Made by a program: the position numbers and the translations under genes. From Streptomyces sp. RKAG293 (lineage in GTDB: Bacteria > Actinomycetota > Actinomycetes > Streptomycetales > Streptomycetaceae), in assembly GCF_023701745.1 (NCBI RefSeq), contig NZ_JAJOZB010000001.1, positions 7,487,001-7,551,000 of the forward strand: a DNA stretch of 64,000 bases, written 5' to 3'. This document shows positions 1 to 8,874 of this stretch, in pieces; within the stretch, counting starts at the first letter, position 1; every line of letters starts with the position of its first letter. The notes under the pieces were generated by a model. That model saw only the letters and a program-made list of their open reading frames with translations. It searched no databases and was not told the DNA's origin.

Positions 1-128
1 ATCCCGCACACGGCGGCATGCCCGTCTTCGACTGGGAGCTGCCCCGCCTCGCAGACATCCCCACGTTGGGCTACCGTCTGGTCGCTGAGCGCTCCGGAAT
101 CCAGCTCTACCGGCTCGTTCACGACTGA
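1..128 (+). CDS. C-terminal end of an unidentified protein (runs in from the left edge)
   Basis: An open frame enters from the left edge (first full codon at base 3) and stops with TGA at 126-128, giving about 41 residues. It ends in LAERSGIQLYRLVHD-like sequence (read as VAERSGIQLYRLVHD). Codon use is typical of high-GC actinomycete genes. No family can be assigned from this tail. Confidence 0.45.
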   Translation, partial: PAHGGMPVFDWELPRLADIPTLGYRLVAERSGIQLYRLVHD

Positions 129-552
129 CCCGTCGAACCCGGTCCGACATCGAACAGAGTGGTGATTACTCCTGTCGGCGTCCCGATGACGCGGTTTCAT
201 GGCTCCCCAACGGCAGGGGAGTTCCACTGTTCGGCTGCCGCGTGTGCCGGAGAAGCCCGGCGCTGCACACCGACATGCCACCAACGCACAGATTGTTGCT
301 CAGTAGCCGTTGTCGTACCGAGCAGTTCGCCTGCCGGTCGAACGAGGGTTCCCGGCCGGGTGACCTTCCGGTGATCCGGGCATGAAGGCGGGGTCTCCTG
401 CACAGCTCGTGGGCGCGAAGCCATCCGAGCCGCAGGGAGACCCGATGGCCGCAGTTTTACGCGCCTGCGTCCCGTGAGTCCAACTCACCTTCCCGGTCGT
501 GTGATTGTCTCGCGCACCGGTTCGGGAACGCGGGTGACCATCCGGACAGCTG

Positions 553-1124
553 GCGGACCGGCAGATGATCGACGCGATCCGATACCTGGTCGCGGGCGGT
601 ATCGCATGGCGGGCGATGCCGGCCGACTTTCCCGCCTGGGACCGGGTCTACGCCTTCTTCCGGCGCTGGCGCATGGGCGGGCTGATAGGCGAGTTCCACG
701 ACCGGCTGTGCGGGAAAGTCAGCGCGCGCGAGGGCCGCGACGCGGAGCCGACCGCGGCGGTCGTCGACTCGCAGTCGGTGAAGGGCGCCGCGTCAGTGCC
801 GGCCGCCTCACGCGGCTTCGACGGCGCCAAGAAGATCAACGGGCGCAAGCGGCACGTCATCGTGGACACACTCGGACTGCTGCTGATGGTGCTGGTCACC
901 CCGGCCGACTGCACCGACCGCGACGCGGCCCGCGGCATGCTGGACCGGCTCCGAGCCCGCTACCAGAAGATCACTGGTGTGGGCCGACGGCGGCTACACC
1001 GGCCGTCTGGTCGACTGGGTTGGGGAGAAACTCCAGGTCACCCTGGAGATCGTCAAACGCAGCGACGACCAGGCCGGGTTCGTGGTGCTGCCCAGACGGT
1101 GGGTGGTGGAGAGGACCCTGAGCT
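553..1124 (+). pseudogene. IS5-family transposase remnant, 5'-truncated and frameshifted
   Basis: The frame from about 553 encodes the central part of an IS5-type transposase, with DAIRYLVAGGIAWRAMP, the DDE region AAVVDSQSVKG and the KINGRKRHVIVDTLG block. At about 974 the reading frame shifts and the homology continues as VWADGGYTGRLVDW (second catalytic Asp region) and RRWVVERTL. It stops abruptly at 1124, where a recombinase fragment on the other strand begins. The normal N-terminus and the last 30 or so residues are missing, so the element is dead. Seen: frames and motifs. Known: IS5 family DDE layout. Confidence 0.8.
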
Positions 1125-1127
1125 GCT

Positions 1128-1376
1128 GGGGGTCTTGGGTGCAGTGATGACGAGGCGGTTGTTGTCGACCGCGGAGAGCGTGTAGCGGACATAGAGGACG
1201 CGTTCGTTGAGGTGTATGTCGTCCCAGCGCAGGGCGAGGGCTTCGCCTTTGCGCAGGCCGGAGCCGATCAGGACTTCGATGAGGTCCGCGAAGGCGGGAT
1301 CCGCGGTGTGGCAGTGGTGCAGGAAGTGGACGGCGTCCGTGACGGTCCAGATGTGACGTTCGGCTGCGGCCGGGCG
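1128..1376 (-). pseudogene. Tyrosine recombinase (phage-type integrase) catalytic-domain fragment
   Basis: Read on the minus strand, the segment gives HIWTVTDAVHFLHHCH, then DLIEVLIGSGLRKGEALALR and WDDIHLNERVLYVRYTLSAV, ending at PKTPSS. This is the region around the first catalytic Arg (in GLRKGEALALRW) of tyrosine recombinases. The rest of the catalytic domain (HxxR, Tyr) and the N-terminal arm are absent. One side abuts the broken IS5 remnant, suggesting the IS insertion or a later deletion truncated it. Probably left over from an integrated plasmid or phage. Confidence 0.75.
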
Positions 1377-1399
1377 AGGGTGACGGTGGGGCGGGCCGG

Positions 1400-1534
1400 G
1401 TCAAGGTCCTCTACCTGTTCATCCGTGACCGGCAACCCAACCGGCCCAATGCCACCGGCAGAACCCGCAACTGGAAGGAAGCCATCAACACCCCTGCCGG
1501 CAACTACGGCGACCGCGTCACCGACCACCAGTAA
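1400..1534 (+). pseudogene. IS256/Mutator-family transposase, C-terminal remnant
   Basis: A 44-codon frame ending in TAA begins VKVLYLFIRDRQPN and continues with TGRTRNWKEAINTPAGNYGD. This matches the family C-terminal pattern (KVLYL-V-R, then GW/NWKxAxN, then a stop soon after). No upstream transposase sequence is present, so it is an orphan tail. Confidence 0.65.
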
Positions 1535-1938
1535 CAGCAGCCAACACCGGTCTGAGACCGCGTTTGAGATCTGGCTGCCCGGACTTTGCCGATTCTGTTG
1601 CTGCGCTCACGGTCGGCAGGTGGCACGGAGGGTCACAAGTCAGCTGAAGCCACGCGGGGGGTGCTTCTCCCGTCGCCCGCCCTTCGGCCCTGCCCGCGGG
1701 GGCGGCAGCAACGGCTGCACCAAAGACCACTGACCACCCGTCAGATCTGACGGATGCTCGCCCCCGGAACCACTCGCACAAGCCCCAACGGCCTCACCAG
1801 CCCAAGGACACGGTAGATCTCAAACGCGGTCCTACACAAAGAAAAGACACTCCCCTCCATCGTTGCCTTTCGCATGCCGGTGCGTTTCTATCGAATCAGG
1901 CCGGAGGCCGGAAGACGCGAACCCTGGGAGCGAACGGC
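1535..1938. other. Non-coding stretch
   Basis: About 400 bases between the IS256 tail and the next gene. Open frames here look like chance GC-rich frames. The motif GATCTCAAACGCGG-like (AGATCTCAAACGCGGTC) near 1816 resembles sequence near 1556 in reverse orientation, which may mark IS ends, but no complete element is visible. Confidence 0.4.
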
Positions 1939-2295
1939 GTGAGCGCTGAGACGTGGGAGCAGAAGTGGGCCGAGGACAAGCGGCGGGTCGCGGCCGAGGA
2001 GGATGCGGTGATGGCGGCCTCGGGCCTGACCTTCACCGACGAGCGACTGACCGCCAGTACGGCGGCGGGGTCGTTCGTCGGCACCTACGCGCAGGCGCAG
2101 GAGAACGGCATGAAGGTGGGGGAGATCAGCGAGGTCATGCCGGGTCGACGGTTCCTGGTCCTGTCTGTGGTCTTCCATTACTACGATCGGTTCGACGGCC
2201 TGCCCACGGGTGTTTCCTCGGATGAACGGGCAGAATGGAACTTCACGGTGAGGTTGGCGGAAATCGCGCAGGACGTCGAGTCGCCGGCCGAATGA
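1939..2295 (+). CDS. Hypothetical protein, 118 aa
   Basis: GTG start at 1939 after GGGAGCGAAC. The acidic soluble protein begins MSAETWEQKWAEDKRRVA and has a predicted N-terminal helix, followed by a region rich in beta-branched residues (RRFLVLSVVFHYYDRFDG). No signal peptide or membrane segment. I do not recognise the family. It is the only intact-looking frame in an area of transposon debris, and its codon use is normal for the genome, so it is probably a real gene. Confidence 0.55.
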   Translation: MSAETWEQKWAEDKRRVAAEEDAVMAASGLTFTDERLTASTAAGSFVGTYAQAQENGMKVGEISEVMPGRRFLVLSVVFHYYDRFDGLPTGVSSDERAEWNFTVRLAEIAQDVESPAE

Positions 2296-2670
2296 TTCCG
2301 CTGGCCGGCCCGAGGCCAGGCGAGGCCGAGAGTCGGGCCAGGTCGATCTCGTCGGGGGACAGGTCCGGTCGGGACCGCAGCGGGTGGCACATGTGCCGCC
2401 GGCCTTGGTGAGCGTAGGCGTTGCCGGCTCCGATCTCGACCACCCAGGTTCGATTCGACCTCCTGCCTCCCCGGGCAACCCGGACGCTCTGTCACTACAC
2501 CCCGCTGAGCACCGCCGACGCCGGCGGCGCTCCGGCGCGGTACGACCGGCTCGTGCGGCGGGGCCCGCGTTACTGGAGATCGGGCGGCTGTGGGGGATCG
2601 CAAGCGAACTGCGGCCTGTCCTGGAACAGACGGCCCGTGCCGCGGCCACCACCACCTGGCCGCTGGTTCA
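2296..2670. other. Non-coding stretch with no supported gene
   Basis: Frames on both strands are open because of high GC, but none carries a recognisable motif. The last part runs into the integrase-core remnant. Confidence 0.35.
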
Positions 2671-3397
2671 CGAGCGCCATCAGATCACGGTCCTGCACCG
2701 TTGACTTGCTTGCCACACGGTGCAGTTCACGCCGTGTGATCGGGCGATCCTGGCGGCGTTGCCGCACCGGCTGCCGTCGCAAGCGCTGCGCCGGGTGCAG
2801 CTGCTGGTACGGCCGGAGACGGTGCTGCGTTGGCACCGCGGTCTGGTCGCCCGCCGCCACGCTGCCGCCTCCCGGCCCAAGCGATCGGGAAGACCGCGGA
2901 CCGTGCACTCCATCCGCGCCCTGGTTCTACGCCTTGCACGGGAGAATCCCAGTTGGGGCTATCGCCGCATCCACGGTGAGCTCCTCGTTATGGGAATCCA
3001 GGTGGCCGCGTCCACGGTCTGGGAGATGCGTTCGCGGTGATTGAGCACGCCGGTCGGAGGATCCGTATCCTCCGCGCCACCGCACCGGCGACCGCACCCT
3101 GGGTGACCCAGACCGCGAAGAACCACGTCATGGACCTCGAAGACGCCAGCTGCCGGATGCGGTTCCTGATCCGGGACCGCGACGGAAAGTTCCCCACCCT
3201 GTTCCACACCATCCTTGTCGACGCGGGGATCGAGGTGGTGCTCAGCGGCGTGCGGATGCCGAGAGGGCATCGCCAACGCCCGCCCACTACACCCGTTGCC
3301 GGTTCCGATTGCCGGTCCGCGGCAGATCACCCGACTCGACATGAGACGACGCGAACGACTCGGAGGCATCCTCCATGAGTACCAACATGCAGCGTGA
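2671..3397 (+). pseudogene. Integrase-core (IS3/rve-like) transposase remnant with internal deletion
   Basis: Successive pieces of an rve-type transposase occur in order. They are HERHQITVLHR (stop at 2702-2704), CDRAILAALPHRLPSQ, VRPETVLRWHRGLVARR, ENPSWGYRRIHGELL (the HTH/rve linker), then after a missing stretch IEHAGRRIRIL, NHVMDLEDA, FLIRDRDGKFPTLF (the core D region) and VLSGVRMPR. A last piece in another frame, RRRERLGGILHEYQHAA, is the usual C-terminus. At least one in-frame stop, one internal deletion of some tens of residues near 3030 and one frameshift after 3260 show that it is inactive. Confidence 0.7.
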
Positions 3398-3701
3398 CCT
3401 CACCGGATGAGATCTTCGGCAGGCGCGGGGCTGGGCCTGGTCGTAGCCTGCCGCTATGACTGAGGCCCCGATGTGAGTGCCGCTCACGGTCGCCCGCCGA
3501 GGGGCGTCGCCACCCGCGCCCGGAATTCAGTGGACCCGTACTCCCGTGGGCGGTTAGCGTGCTCCCGCCCGCAGTCGCCTCTGGCAAGGACGAGCCGTTG
3601 TACACCAAGTGAGACACCCCGAGCGCTGAACCGTCGCGCGTCGCACCTGTGCGCCGTGCTCCTTTTCGCTGCGGTCTCCTCACTGAAACCGGTGTATCTC
3701 C
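3398..3701. other. Non-coding stretch upstream of the DUF1062 remnant
   Basis: No motif-bearing frame on either strand. It may include the old promoter region of the decayed gene that follows. Confidence 0.35.
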
Positions 3702-4171
3702 ATGTCCAGAACCTGGGTGGTAGTTCCCACCTGCCTGCCGATCGTTCTCCGCCGTTGCCACAGGTGCCCCTCCGGGCGCTTCCGGACGCACGGCACATTC
3801 CGCGTCAACGCCAACCACAAGCTCCTCGACGCCTGGCTCCCCGGCCTGGCGGCCGATCCGTTCCAGGACCCGGTCCTACGGCGCCGCGACCTGGGTGTCT
3901 CGGGTCGAAGCGACCGGCCGGCCTGGCAGTCGCCGTACGGTCCACCGTCGCACCGGGCGCACCGCGGCCGGTGGGCCCCCGTGCCAGGAGTGGCCAATCC
4001 GCGGTCCTCCTTGCCGCGCGAATACTTGTGCGGCCGGTGCGACTGATCGCCGAGGATTTCGGCTGTGCGCGAGCCGAGACCGGCAGGCTGCTCACCGAGG
4101 GGGACGTCGTGTCGACGGTCCGCCTGAGCGGCAAGCTCCCGGGCGACTTCACCTTCACGCTCAAGCGCTGA
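3702..4171 (+). pseudogene. DUF1062-family gene remnant, internally deleted and frameshifted
   Basis: It starts with ATG at 3702 and WVVVPTCLPIVLRRCHRC followed by FRVNANHKLLDAWL, the family N-terminus. It then jumps directly to GLAADPFQDPVLRRR, skipping about 25 residues. After a frame change it resumes as RILVRPVRLIAEDFG and ends VRLSGKLPGDFTFTLKR with TGA at 4169-4171. Both termini of the family are present while the middle is shortened, an unusual decay pattern shared by several remnants in this window. DUF1062 proteins have no settled function. Confidence 0.65.
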
Positions 4172-4199
4172 GTCCTTCCAACCCGGTGCCTGTCCGGCG

Positions 4200-4520
4200 G
4201 AATCCGATCCGCTGGACAGGCCCTGAGGGGAGTCCTCCTCCTGGTAGGAGTGCCGCTGTTCCTTCCACGGGTCCGCGATGTCGTGGAACCCGCGCGCCTC
4301 CCAGAACCCCCGCCGGTCCTGGGTCGTGTACTCGGTCGCGGGCAGCCGCTTGGGTCCCTTGTAGCCGTACAGGTGCGGTACGACCAGGCGCCGTCGAGGC
4401 GGCGGCGCCGAAGCCCTACAGGGTCCATCGCTCGGGCCGGGACTTCGGCACCGGCCCGTAGTGCGACACCGGCCGGCCCTTTGCCAGCTTCTGGCCAGGA
4501 GGAAGTCGTCCCGATCCATG
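4200..4520 (-). pseudogene. Sulfite-oxidase-like molybdopterin protein remnant
   Basis: On the minus strand the start-proximal piece reads LPPGQKLAKGRPVSHYGPVP and then PKSRPERWTL-stop. After a gap the C-terminal piece reads RLVVPHLYGYKGPKRL, DRRGFWEARGFHDIADPW and KEQRHSYQEE. These are the first and last signature blocks of the bacterial sulfite-oxidase-like oxidoreductases (oxidoreductase molybdopterin-binding domain). The central cofactor-binding part with the conserved Cys is lost, and there is an in-frame stop plus a frame change. It lies tail-to-tail with the DUF1062 remnant. Confidence 0.65.
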
Positions 4521-4842
4521 ATGCCGCCCTGTTCTCCCGCTTGCCGACGCGGTGACGGCGAGCACCTCTCCGCGAGCAGAGGTCTGCCGGCATCCGCTGC
4601 TTACCCACGTCGGAGACGCGGAGTCCGACAGGTTCATAGGTATCGCCAGGCGTGGCCCCCTTTTGGGCGTGGGAACTGGTGGGGCAACCACGCGGAAGGC
4701 GAGTACCGCCCTTGTTCGCACCCCACCGCCACGACAAGATCCGATCTGCACCGAGGCTCCACAGATCCTCGAAGTCGGGGACGGATCCTCGACGTCGTGG
4801 CTCCTCGGACGAGGAACCACCCTCCCCAGAAGGGCCTCATCC

Positions 4843-5136
4843 ATGACCGTCCTCAAGCGCGCACTCGGAACCACCCTTGCCGCCGGCGCCCTCCTGCTGA
4901 CCGTCGGCGCCCTGCCGGCCGGCGCCCAGACGGCCGTCACCAGCCAGGTCTTCGTCGGCACCGCTTACAGCGGCAGCCCCTTCGCCTCGAACCTCGCCGC
5001 CTACAACAGCGCCCGCGTCCAGGCCACTGCAGCGGGCTACACCACCGCCCAGTGCTTGCTGACCCTTGCTCCGGTCGCCTTCCGGATCAGCCCGACCCTC
5101 TGGAAGTCCACCGCGGCACTCACCTGCAACGCCTGA
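4843..5136 (+). CDS. Small secreted protein, 97 aa
   Basis: ATG at 4843 is preceded by GAAGGG about 8 bases upstream. The first 28 residues form a clear Sec signal peptide: basic MTVLKRALG, hydrophobic TTLAAGALLLTVGALP and an AGA-QT cleavage site. The mature part (about 70 residues) contains SQVFVGTAYSGSPFAS and two cysteines that could pair. No known domain is recognised. An in-frame upstream extension exists but lacks coding character. Codon bias is high, so it is likely an expressed exported protein of unknown role. Confidence 0.7.
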   Translation: MTVLKRALGTTLAAGALLLTVGALPAGAQTAVTSQVFVGTAYSGSPFASNLAAYNSARVQATAAGYTTAQCLLTLAPVAFRISPTLWKSTAALTCNA

Positions 5137-5250
5137 CGAACGACGCCCGTCTTCCAGCAGGGCTCTCGCCACGCGTCGAGGTTCAGGTGCTTGAGCATCG
5201 AGGTGAGGCGGAGCCGGCGGACGGTCGGGCAGAACTGAGCCGTCGGCACG

Positions 5251-5280
5251 GCGTACTCGGCGTACTCGGCGTACTCGGCG
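5251..5280. repeat. Tandem 9-bp repeat, three copies plus a partial
   Basis: The unit GCGTACTCG occurs at 5251, 5260 and 5269, followed by GCG. It lies in sequence flanking the truncated epimerase and gives a repeated EYA tripeptide in one minus-strand frame. Probably slippage-generated. Confidence 0.7.
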
Positions 5281-5302
5281 TGGAAGACCGCCATGCCCGC
5301 GG

Positions 5303-5797
5303 TGGTCGGTCTCCATGAGCTTGCCGATCAGCTGCACCAGGTCGCCGAGCGTGATGGTGCGCTCCCCTGCGGCCACCTGCCCGATCACCGTCGGGATCAC
5401 CGCTCGCATGGACTGCCGCGGTCCGAAGGTGTTGAACGGCCGCAGTGTCACCACCGGGGTGCCGAAGCTCGCGAAGTAGCTGTCCGCCAGCCGGTCGCCG
5501 CCCGCCTTCGAAGCGGCGTACGGGGACTGGGTGTTGATCGGGTGGTCCTCGGAGATCGGTACGGTCTGCGCGGTGCCGTACGTCTCGCTGGTGGAGGTGT
5601 GCACCAGCCGCGGGATCTCCAGGTGGGGGACGGCCTCCAGCACGTTCAGGGTGCCGGTGACGTTGGTGTCCACATAGGAGTGCGGTGCCCGGTACGAGTA
5701 CGGGATCGCGATCAGCGCGGCCAGGTGGTAGACGGCCTCGGCGCCCTCCACCAGCTCCCGGACGGAGCCCGGGTCGCGGACGTCGCCCAGGAGGAGA
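5303..5797 (-). pseudogene. NAD-dependent sugar epimerase/dehydratase (LegB-like SDR) fragment
   Basis: The minus-strand frame begins inside the gene with LLLGDVRDPGSVRELVEGAE. It continues AVYHLAALIAIPYSYRAP, STSETYGTAQTVPISEDHP, SPYAASKAGGDRLADSYF (the YxxxK catalytic pair) and LRPFNTFGPRQSMRAVIPT. These are typical of extended SDR enzymes such as UDP-GlcNAc 4,6-dehydratases of the LegB type. The nucleotide-binding N-terminus is missing. After ITLGDL the frame jumps to VQLIGKLMETD, so most of the C-terminal half is also missing. It is a doubly truncated relic. Confidence 0.7.
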
Positions 5798-6305
5798 TGA
5801 GGGGGATGTCGGCCGCTACTTCGTGCACACCGCCGACACGCTGCACGGGCCTCGCCGATTCTGGGTCGTCGGCCGCGATACCGGCCGGCCTACCGCGCCA
5901 TCGCTTCCGGCATCGCCCGGCAGTGGATTGAACAGGCCGAAGCCTGACGCCCAGGGCCGGCCGGACTTCGACGGCCAGGGCGCCGGCATAGCTGAGGTTC
6001 GGTCACCGGAGCCGTCTGGCGTTCGCTCCACCTCGTCGGTGCCCAGCGGTCTGGGCCCCGTCATCTCGGCCCGCACCCCCTACACCGACAACGCTGGAGG
6101 ACCACATGGACACCGAGATGCGGTGCCGCAACACCAGGACAGCATCACCCGCTCGGGCAACACCTCCGGCCTCGCGGACCTGGCCGAAAGGAAGATCTTC
6201 GTTGCGCTCACCAATGACCAGGCCAAGGACTCCCCGGAGTTCGACCAGTACGTCGGCGACTGTCATGAGCAGGTCGCCGACCACTTCCAGAGCCACCGCT
6301 CTTGA
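5798..6305 (+). other. Mosaic of possible coding remnants, no recognisable family
   Basis: The plus-strand frame ending with TGA at 6303-6305 carries YFVHTADTLHGPRRFWVVG near its start and ADLAERKIFVALTNDQAKD near its end. Both look like protein-coding sequence, but the middle is low-quality. A second frame at 5868-5946 reads AIASGIARQWIEQAEA and then stops. This suggests one or two decayed genes fused by deletion. No function can be proposed. Confidence 0.3.
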
Positions 6306-6326
6306 TCACTCCGTGCCCTCCAGGAA

Positions 6327-6359
6327 GGGGGCCGACCCGATGGACTCCGATCGGCCCCC
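6327..6359 (-). terminator. Hairpin downstream of the SDR gene
   Basis: Arms GGGGGCCGA (6327-6335) and TCGGCCCCC (6351-6359) form a perfect 9-bp stem with a 15-nt loop, about 70 bases past the stop of the minus-strand SDR gene. There is no U-tract, as is common in streptomycetes. Confidence 0.5.
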
Positions 6360-6425
6360 ACTTCGCGTACGGGCCTGTCTCCGCGTACGGCTGCCCGCGC
6401 CGTGCGCAGGGTCTCCCGCCTCGGT

Positions 6426-7250
6426 TCAGCCCTGCGCCCGCTCTGCCACGGGCTGCCACTTCTCCCACACCGCGAGACGCTGCTCGTAGTCGGCCTTGGC
6501 GATACCCAGCGGCGCCGAACCGAAGAAGCAGCGCAGCGGCGGCTCGTCGGCGTCGACGATCTCCAGCACGGCCGCGGCGGACGCGGTCGGATCGCCCGGC
6601 GTGCCGACGCGCCTGCGGCGCTGCTCCTGCACCTCCTTGTGGAAGTCGGCGTACGCGGGCAACGGCTCGGACGTGCTTGACGAGGAACCCGCCCAGTCGG
6701 TGGCGAACCCGCCGGGCTCGATCAGCGTGACCTTGATGCCGAACGGCGCCACTTCCTGGGCCAGCGCCTGACTCATGCCTTCGAGCGCCCACTTCGACGC
6801 GTGGTAGATCCCGACCAGCGGGAAGGCGCTGATGCCTCCGATGGAGGAGACCTGGAGAATGTGGCCGCTGCCCTGCTCACGCAGGAACGGTAGCGCCGCC
6901 TGCGTGATCCACAGGGCGCCGAACAGGTTGGTCTCCAGTTGCGCGCGCGCCTCGGGCTCGGTGAGTTCCTCGACCATGCCGAAGTGGCCGTATCCGGCGT
7001 TGTTGACCACCACGTCGAGGCGCCCGAACCGCTCGTGCGCCTGCCGCACGGCGGCGAAGTCGGCGTCACGGTCCGTCACGTCGAGGCGCAGGGGCAGCAG
7101 CCGTTCTCCGTACTTCTCGCGAAGGTCACTCAGCGTGGAGAGGTCGCGCGCGGTCGCGGCCACCGAATCGCCGCGTTCGAGGGCGGCAACGGCCCACTCC
7201 CTGCCGAAGCCGCGTGAGGCACCGGTGATGAACCAGATCTTCTGCGTCAT
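6426..7250 (-). CDS. SDR-family NAD(P)-dependent oxidoreductase, 274 aa
   Basis: ATG at 7250, with GGAG six bases upstream on the coding strand. This is a classical short-chain dehydrogenase/reductase. The Rossmann glycine motif is TGASRGFG (residues about 8-15), followed by the NNAGYG motif, a catalytic Ser in VSSIGG and the YHASK active-site Tyr/Lys pair. It ends WEKWQPVAERAQG. Length and motifs match the classical family acting on small carbonyl or hydroxyl substrates; the substrate is unknown. The frame is open further upstream into an IS5 relic, but the ribosome-binding site fixes the start. Monocistronic, with a downstream hairpin at 6327-6359. Confidence 0.9.
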   Translation of the reverse strand: MTQKIWFITGASRGFGREWAVAALERGDSVAATARDLSTLSDLREKYGERLLPLRLDVTDRDADFAAVRQAHERFGRLDVVVNNAGYGHFGMVEELTEPEARAQLETNLFGALWITQAALPFLREQGSGHILQVSSIGGISAFPLVGIYHASKWALEGMSQALAQEVAPFGIKVTLIEPGGFATDWAGSSSSTSEPLPAYADFHKEVQEQRRRRVGTPGDPTASAAAVLEIVDADEPPLRCFFGSAPLGIAKADYEQRLAVWEKWQPVAERAQG

Positions 7251-7309
7251 GGTGTTCTCCTCAAAGGGTGTTTCGTCTCGTTGTTTCATCCTGGATTGCC
7301 GGGTTGGAT

Positions 7310-7545
7310 ATAGTTGATGCGCCGCGCCATGTTGGGGTGGATTCGCCGGTGGGCCGGTGGGCCGGTGGGTCATGAGGTTGATCATCGCGAGGTGGATCAT
7401 GGCTTCGGAGCGGTGTGGGCGAGCTTCGTAGTCGCGGGTCGGTCGGCGGTGTTGCATGAGCCGGCCCAGGGTTCTCTCGACCGTCCACCGGCGCGGCATG
7501 TGCCGTAGGTGAGCAGCCACGAGTGGTCACCGACCGCTGGATGAC
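7310..7545 (-). pseudogene. IS5-family transposase, C-terminal remnant
   Basis: Minus-strand reading gives PRRWTVERTLGRLMQHRRPT followed by RDYEARPHRSEAMIHLAMIN and LMTHR. This is the characteristic C-terminal (W-V-ER-x-ahWL-x-hRRLarDYE) block of IS5-like transposases. Nothing of the catalytic core is present. It lies immediately upstream of the SDR gene and may have brought or removed its promoter. Confidence 0.65.
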
Positions 7546-7546
7546 C

Positions 7547-7929
7547 GTCGCACCGCGGTCTGTGCGTCGGCTGCCGCGAGCACGGTGTCAGCCAGTTCTG
7601 TGGCGGACTGTCCGCCACCCGCGTCGATGCGATCCAGGCCCAGCCTGTCGATGGCATCGATCATGAGTGTCTGGTAGCGCTCAGTGCGGGCCAGGAACAT
7701 GCCCATCAGGACCTGTTCCTCGTCTGTGGCTGCTTCATAGCAGCCCTCCGCATGAACGCGAGCGCGTAAATGCGGGGCCACAGTCGATCGTAGTGGCCGG
7801 GAACGGACGTGATCAGTTCGTCAACCCGAGCTTCTCCGCGACCACTTGGGCAACGGTCGACTTCCCAACGTTCGACGTCCCGCCGATCAAGACCACCCGC
7901 ACATCACGCGCGCCAACGACCCTACTCAT
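7547..7929 (-). pseudogene. P-loop kinase-like gene remnant
   Basis: It starts with ATG at 7929 and reads MSRVVGARDVRVVLIGGTSN with Walker A GGTSNVGKST, then VAQVVAEKLG and a stop. After a frame change the coding resumes as EGCYEAATDEEQVLMGMFLA, RTERYQTLMIDAIDRLGLD and QSATELADTVLAAADA. This resembles small bacterial P-loop kinases of the 2-phosphoglycerate-kinase/AAA type. The internal stop and frameshift, and a shortened middle, make it non-functional. Its start overlaps the end of the next IS relic by a few bases. Confidence 0.55.
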
Positions 7930-8438
7930 CTTTCCGGGACGATGCCTGCAGTCGGCGGAGGCAAATGATGCAGCATGCCAGTTGTAGGAGCCCGTGGTGG
8001 AGGTCGGCGCGGTGTTCATAGCGGGCCGCCCGCGGTCGACGGGCGAAGGCCCGACGTGATCCCCCCTTTGAGCGCCCGGACAGGGGAGCCGTCGACTGCG
8101 CAGTCGTCCATGTCCAGCGCGTCTGCAGCGCGCAGTTCAGTCAGCAGGGCATGGTGCAGGGCCGGCCGGACTCCGGCCTCGGTCCAGTCCCGCAGTCGGC
8201 GTCAGCTGGTACTGCCGGAACGGCCCACCACCTGGACGGGAACGTCACGCCAGGCCACGCCCTTGCGCAGCGCGTAGATGATGCCTGCCACGGCCATCCG
8301 ATCAGGCACGGGAAGGTGGCCGGGGTACCGGTGCCGGCGTTCCTGTCGCGGCGGCAGCAACGGAGCTATGCGGTCTCTGGGACAAGATCGGCGGACACCC
8401 GCCAGACCTTGCCTGCGAAGATTGCCAACAACCAGACG
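7924..8438 (-). pseudogene. IS5-family transposase remnant with internal deletion and nonsense codon
   Basis: The N-terminal piece reads RIAPLLPPRQERRHRYPGHL, MAVAGIIYALRKGVAWRDVP and GRSGSTS. An in-frame TGA at 8202-8204 replaces the usual Trp/Cys codon, and the same frame continues RRLRDWTEAGVRPALHHALL and DMDDCAVDGSPVRALKGG. The catalytic core is then missing. Another frame gives the C-terminal block RYEHRADLHHGLLQLACCII and CLRRL with TAG at 7924-7926. So both ends of the gene survive but the middle is gone. Confidence 0.7.
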
Positions 8439-8583
8439 CCACACCGATCTCCTTCTGAAACGATCAGTTGCTCCTCCGGCAGCGATGGCCGTGAAGTTCG
8501 AACCGCGGTGACATCACTGCTGTGAGGCCGGCTCGCTCGGTAAGGCTCCACCAACCGCACGGTAGCGTGATGCCGGGGATGGA
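8439..8583. other. Short gap, nothing recognised
   Basis: No motif-bearing frame, hairpin or repeat stands out between the IS5 relic and the next small remnant. Confidence 0.3.
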
Positions 8584-8725
8584 CCCCGGATCAAGGTGTA
8601 CGGCTCAGCGACCGAAATCACCATTGCAGCCAACGCTGCCGGACTGCTGCGGGACCTTGCGGAGCGGCTCATTGGCCTCGCTGAGCCCGAGCTCCGAGGT
8701 GGTTATCACTTGTCCAGCGGGCGCT
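8584..8725 (+). pseudogene. Small protein remnant, frameshifted
   Basis: The plus-strand frame from about 8584 reads RIKVYGSATEITIAANAAGL, then LRDLAERLIGLAEPELRGGY. It shifts near 8720, after which another frame reads GATEGAVGFGAAQ. The pattern (beta strand, then a helix with alternating leucines) resembles the many small Imm-like or DUF proteins of streptomycetes, but I cannot name the family. No convincing start codon remains. Confidence 0.35.
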
Positions 8726-8830
8726 ACCGAGGGCGCGGTCGGCTTCGGAGCCGCTCAGCACCAGCAAGCCTGCACCGCGTTTAGCCGACCCGGGCGCGCT
8801 GGGTCCTGGTGGCTCCTCCGGGCGGCAGAC

Positions 8831-8870
8831 GGTCCCGCGTCGACGAGCAACTGCTCGTCGACGCGGGACC
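8831..8870 (-). terminator. Strong hairpin after the 1739-residue protein gene
   Basis: A perfect 19-bp inverted repeat (arms 8831-8849 and 8852-8870, two-base centre) starts four bases past the stop codon of the large minus-strand gene. Stem GC content is high. There is no T-run, which fits a streptomycete-type terminator. It could also act as an mRNA 3' stabiliser. Confidence 0.8.
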
Positions 8871-8874
8871 GGTC

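Noticed and set aside
5251..5280. Possible CRISPR-like repeat
   Set aside because: Units are only 9 bp, contiguous and without spacers.
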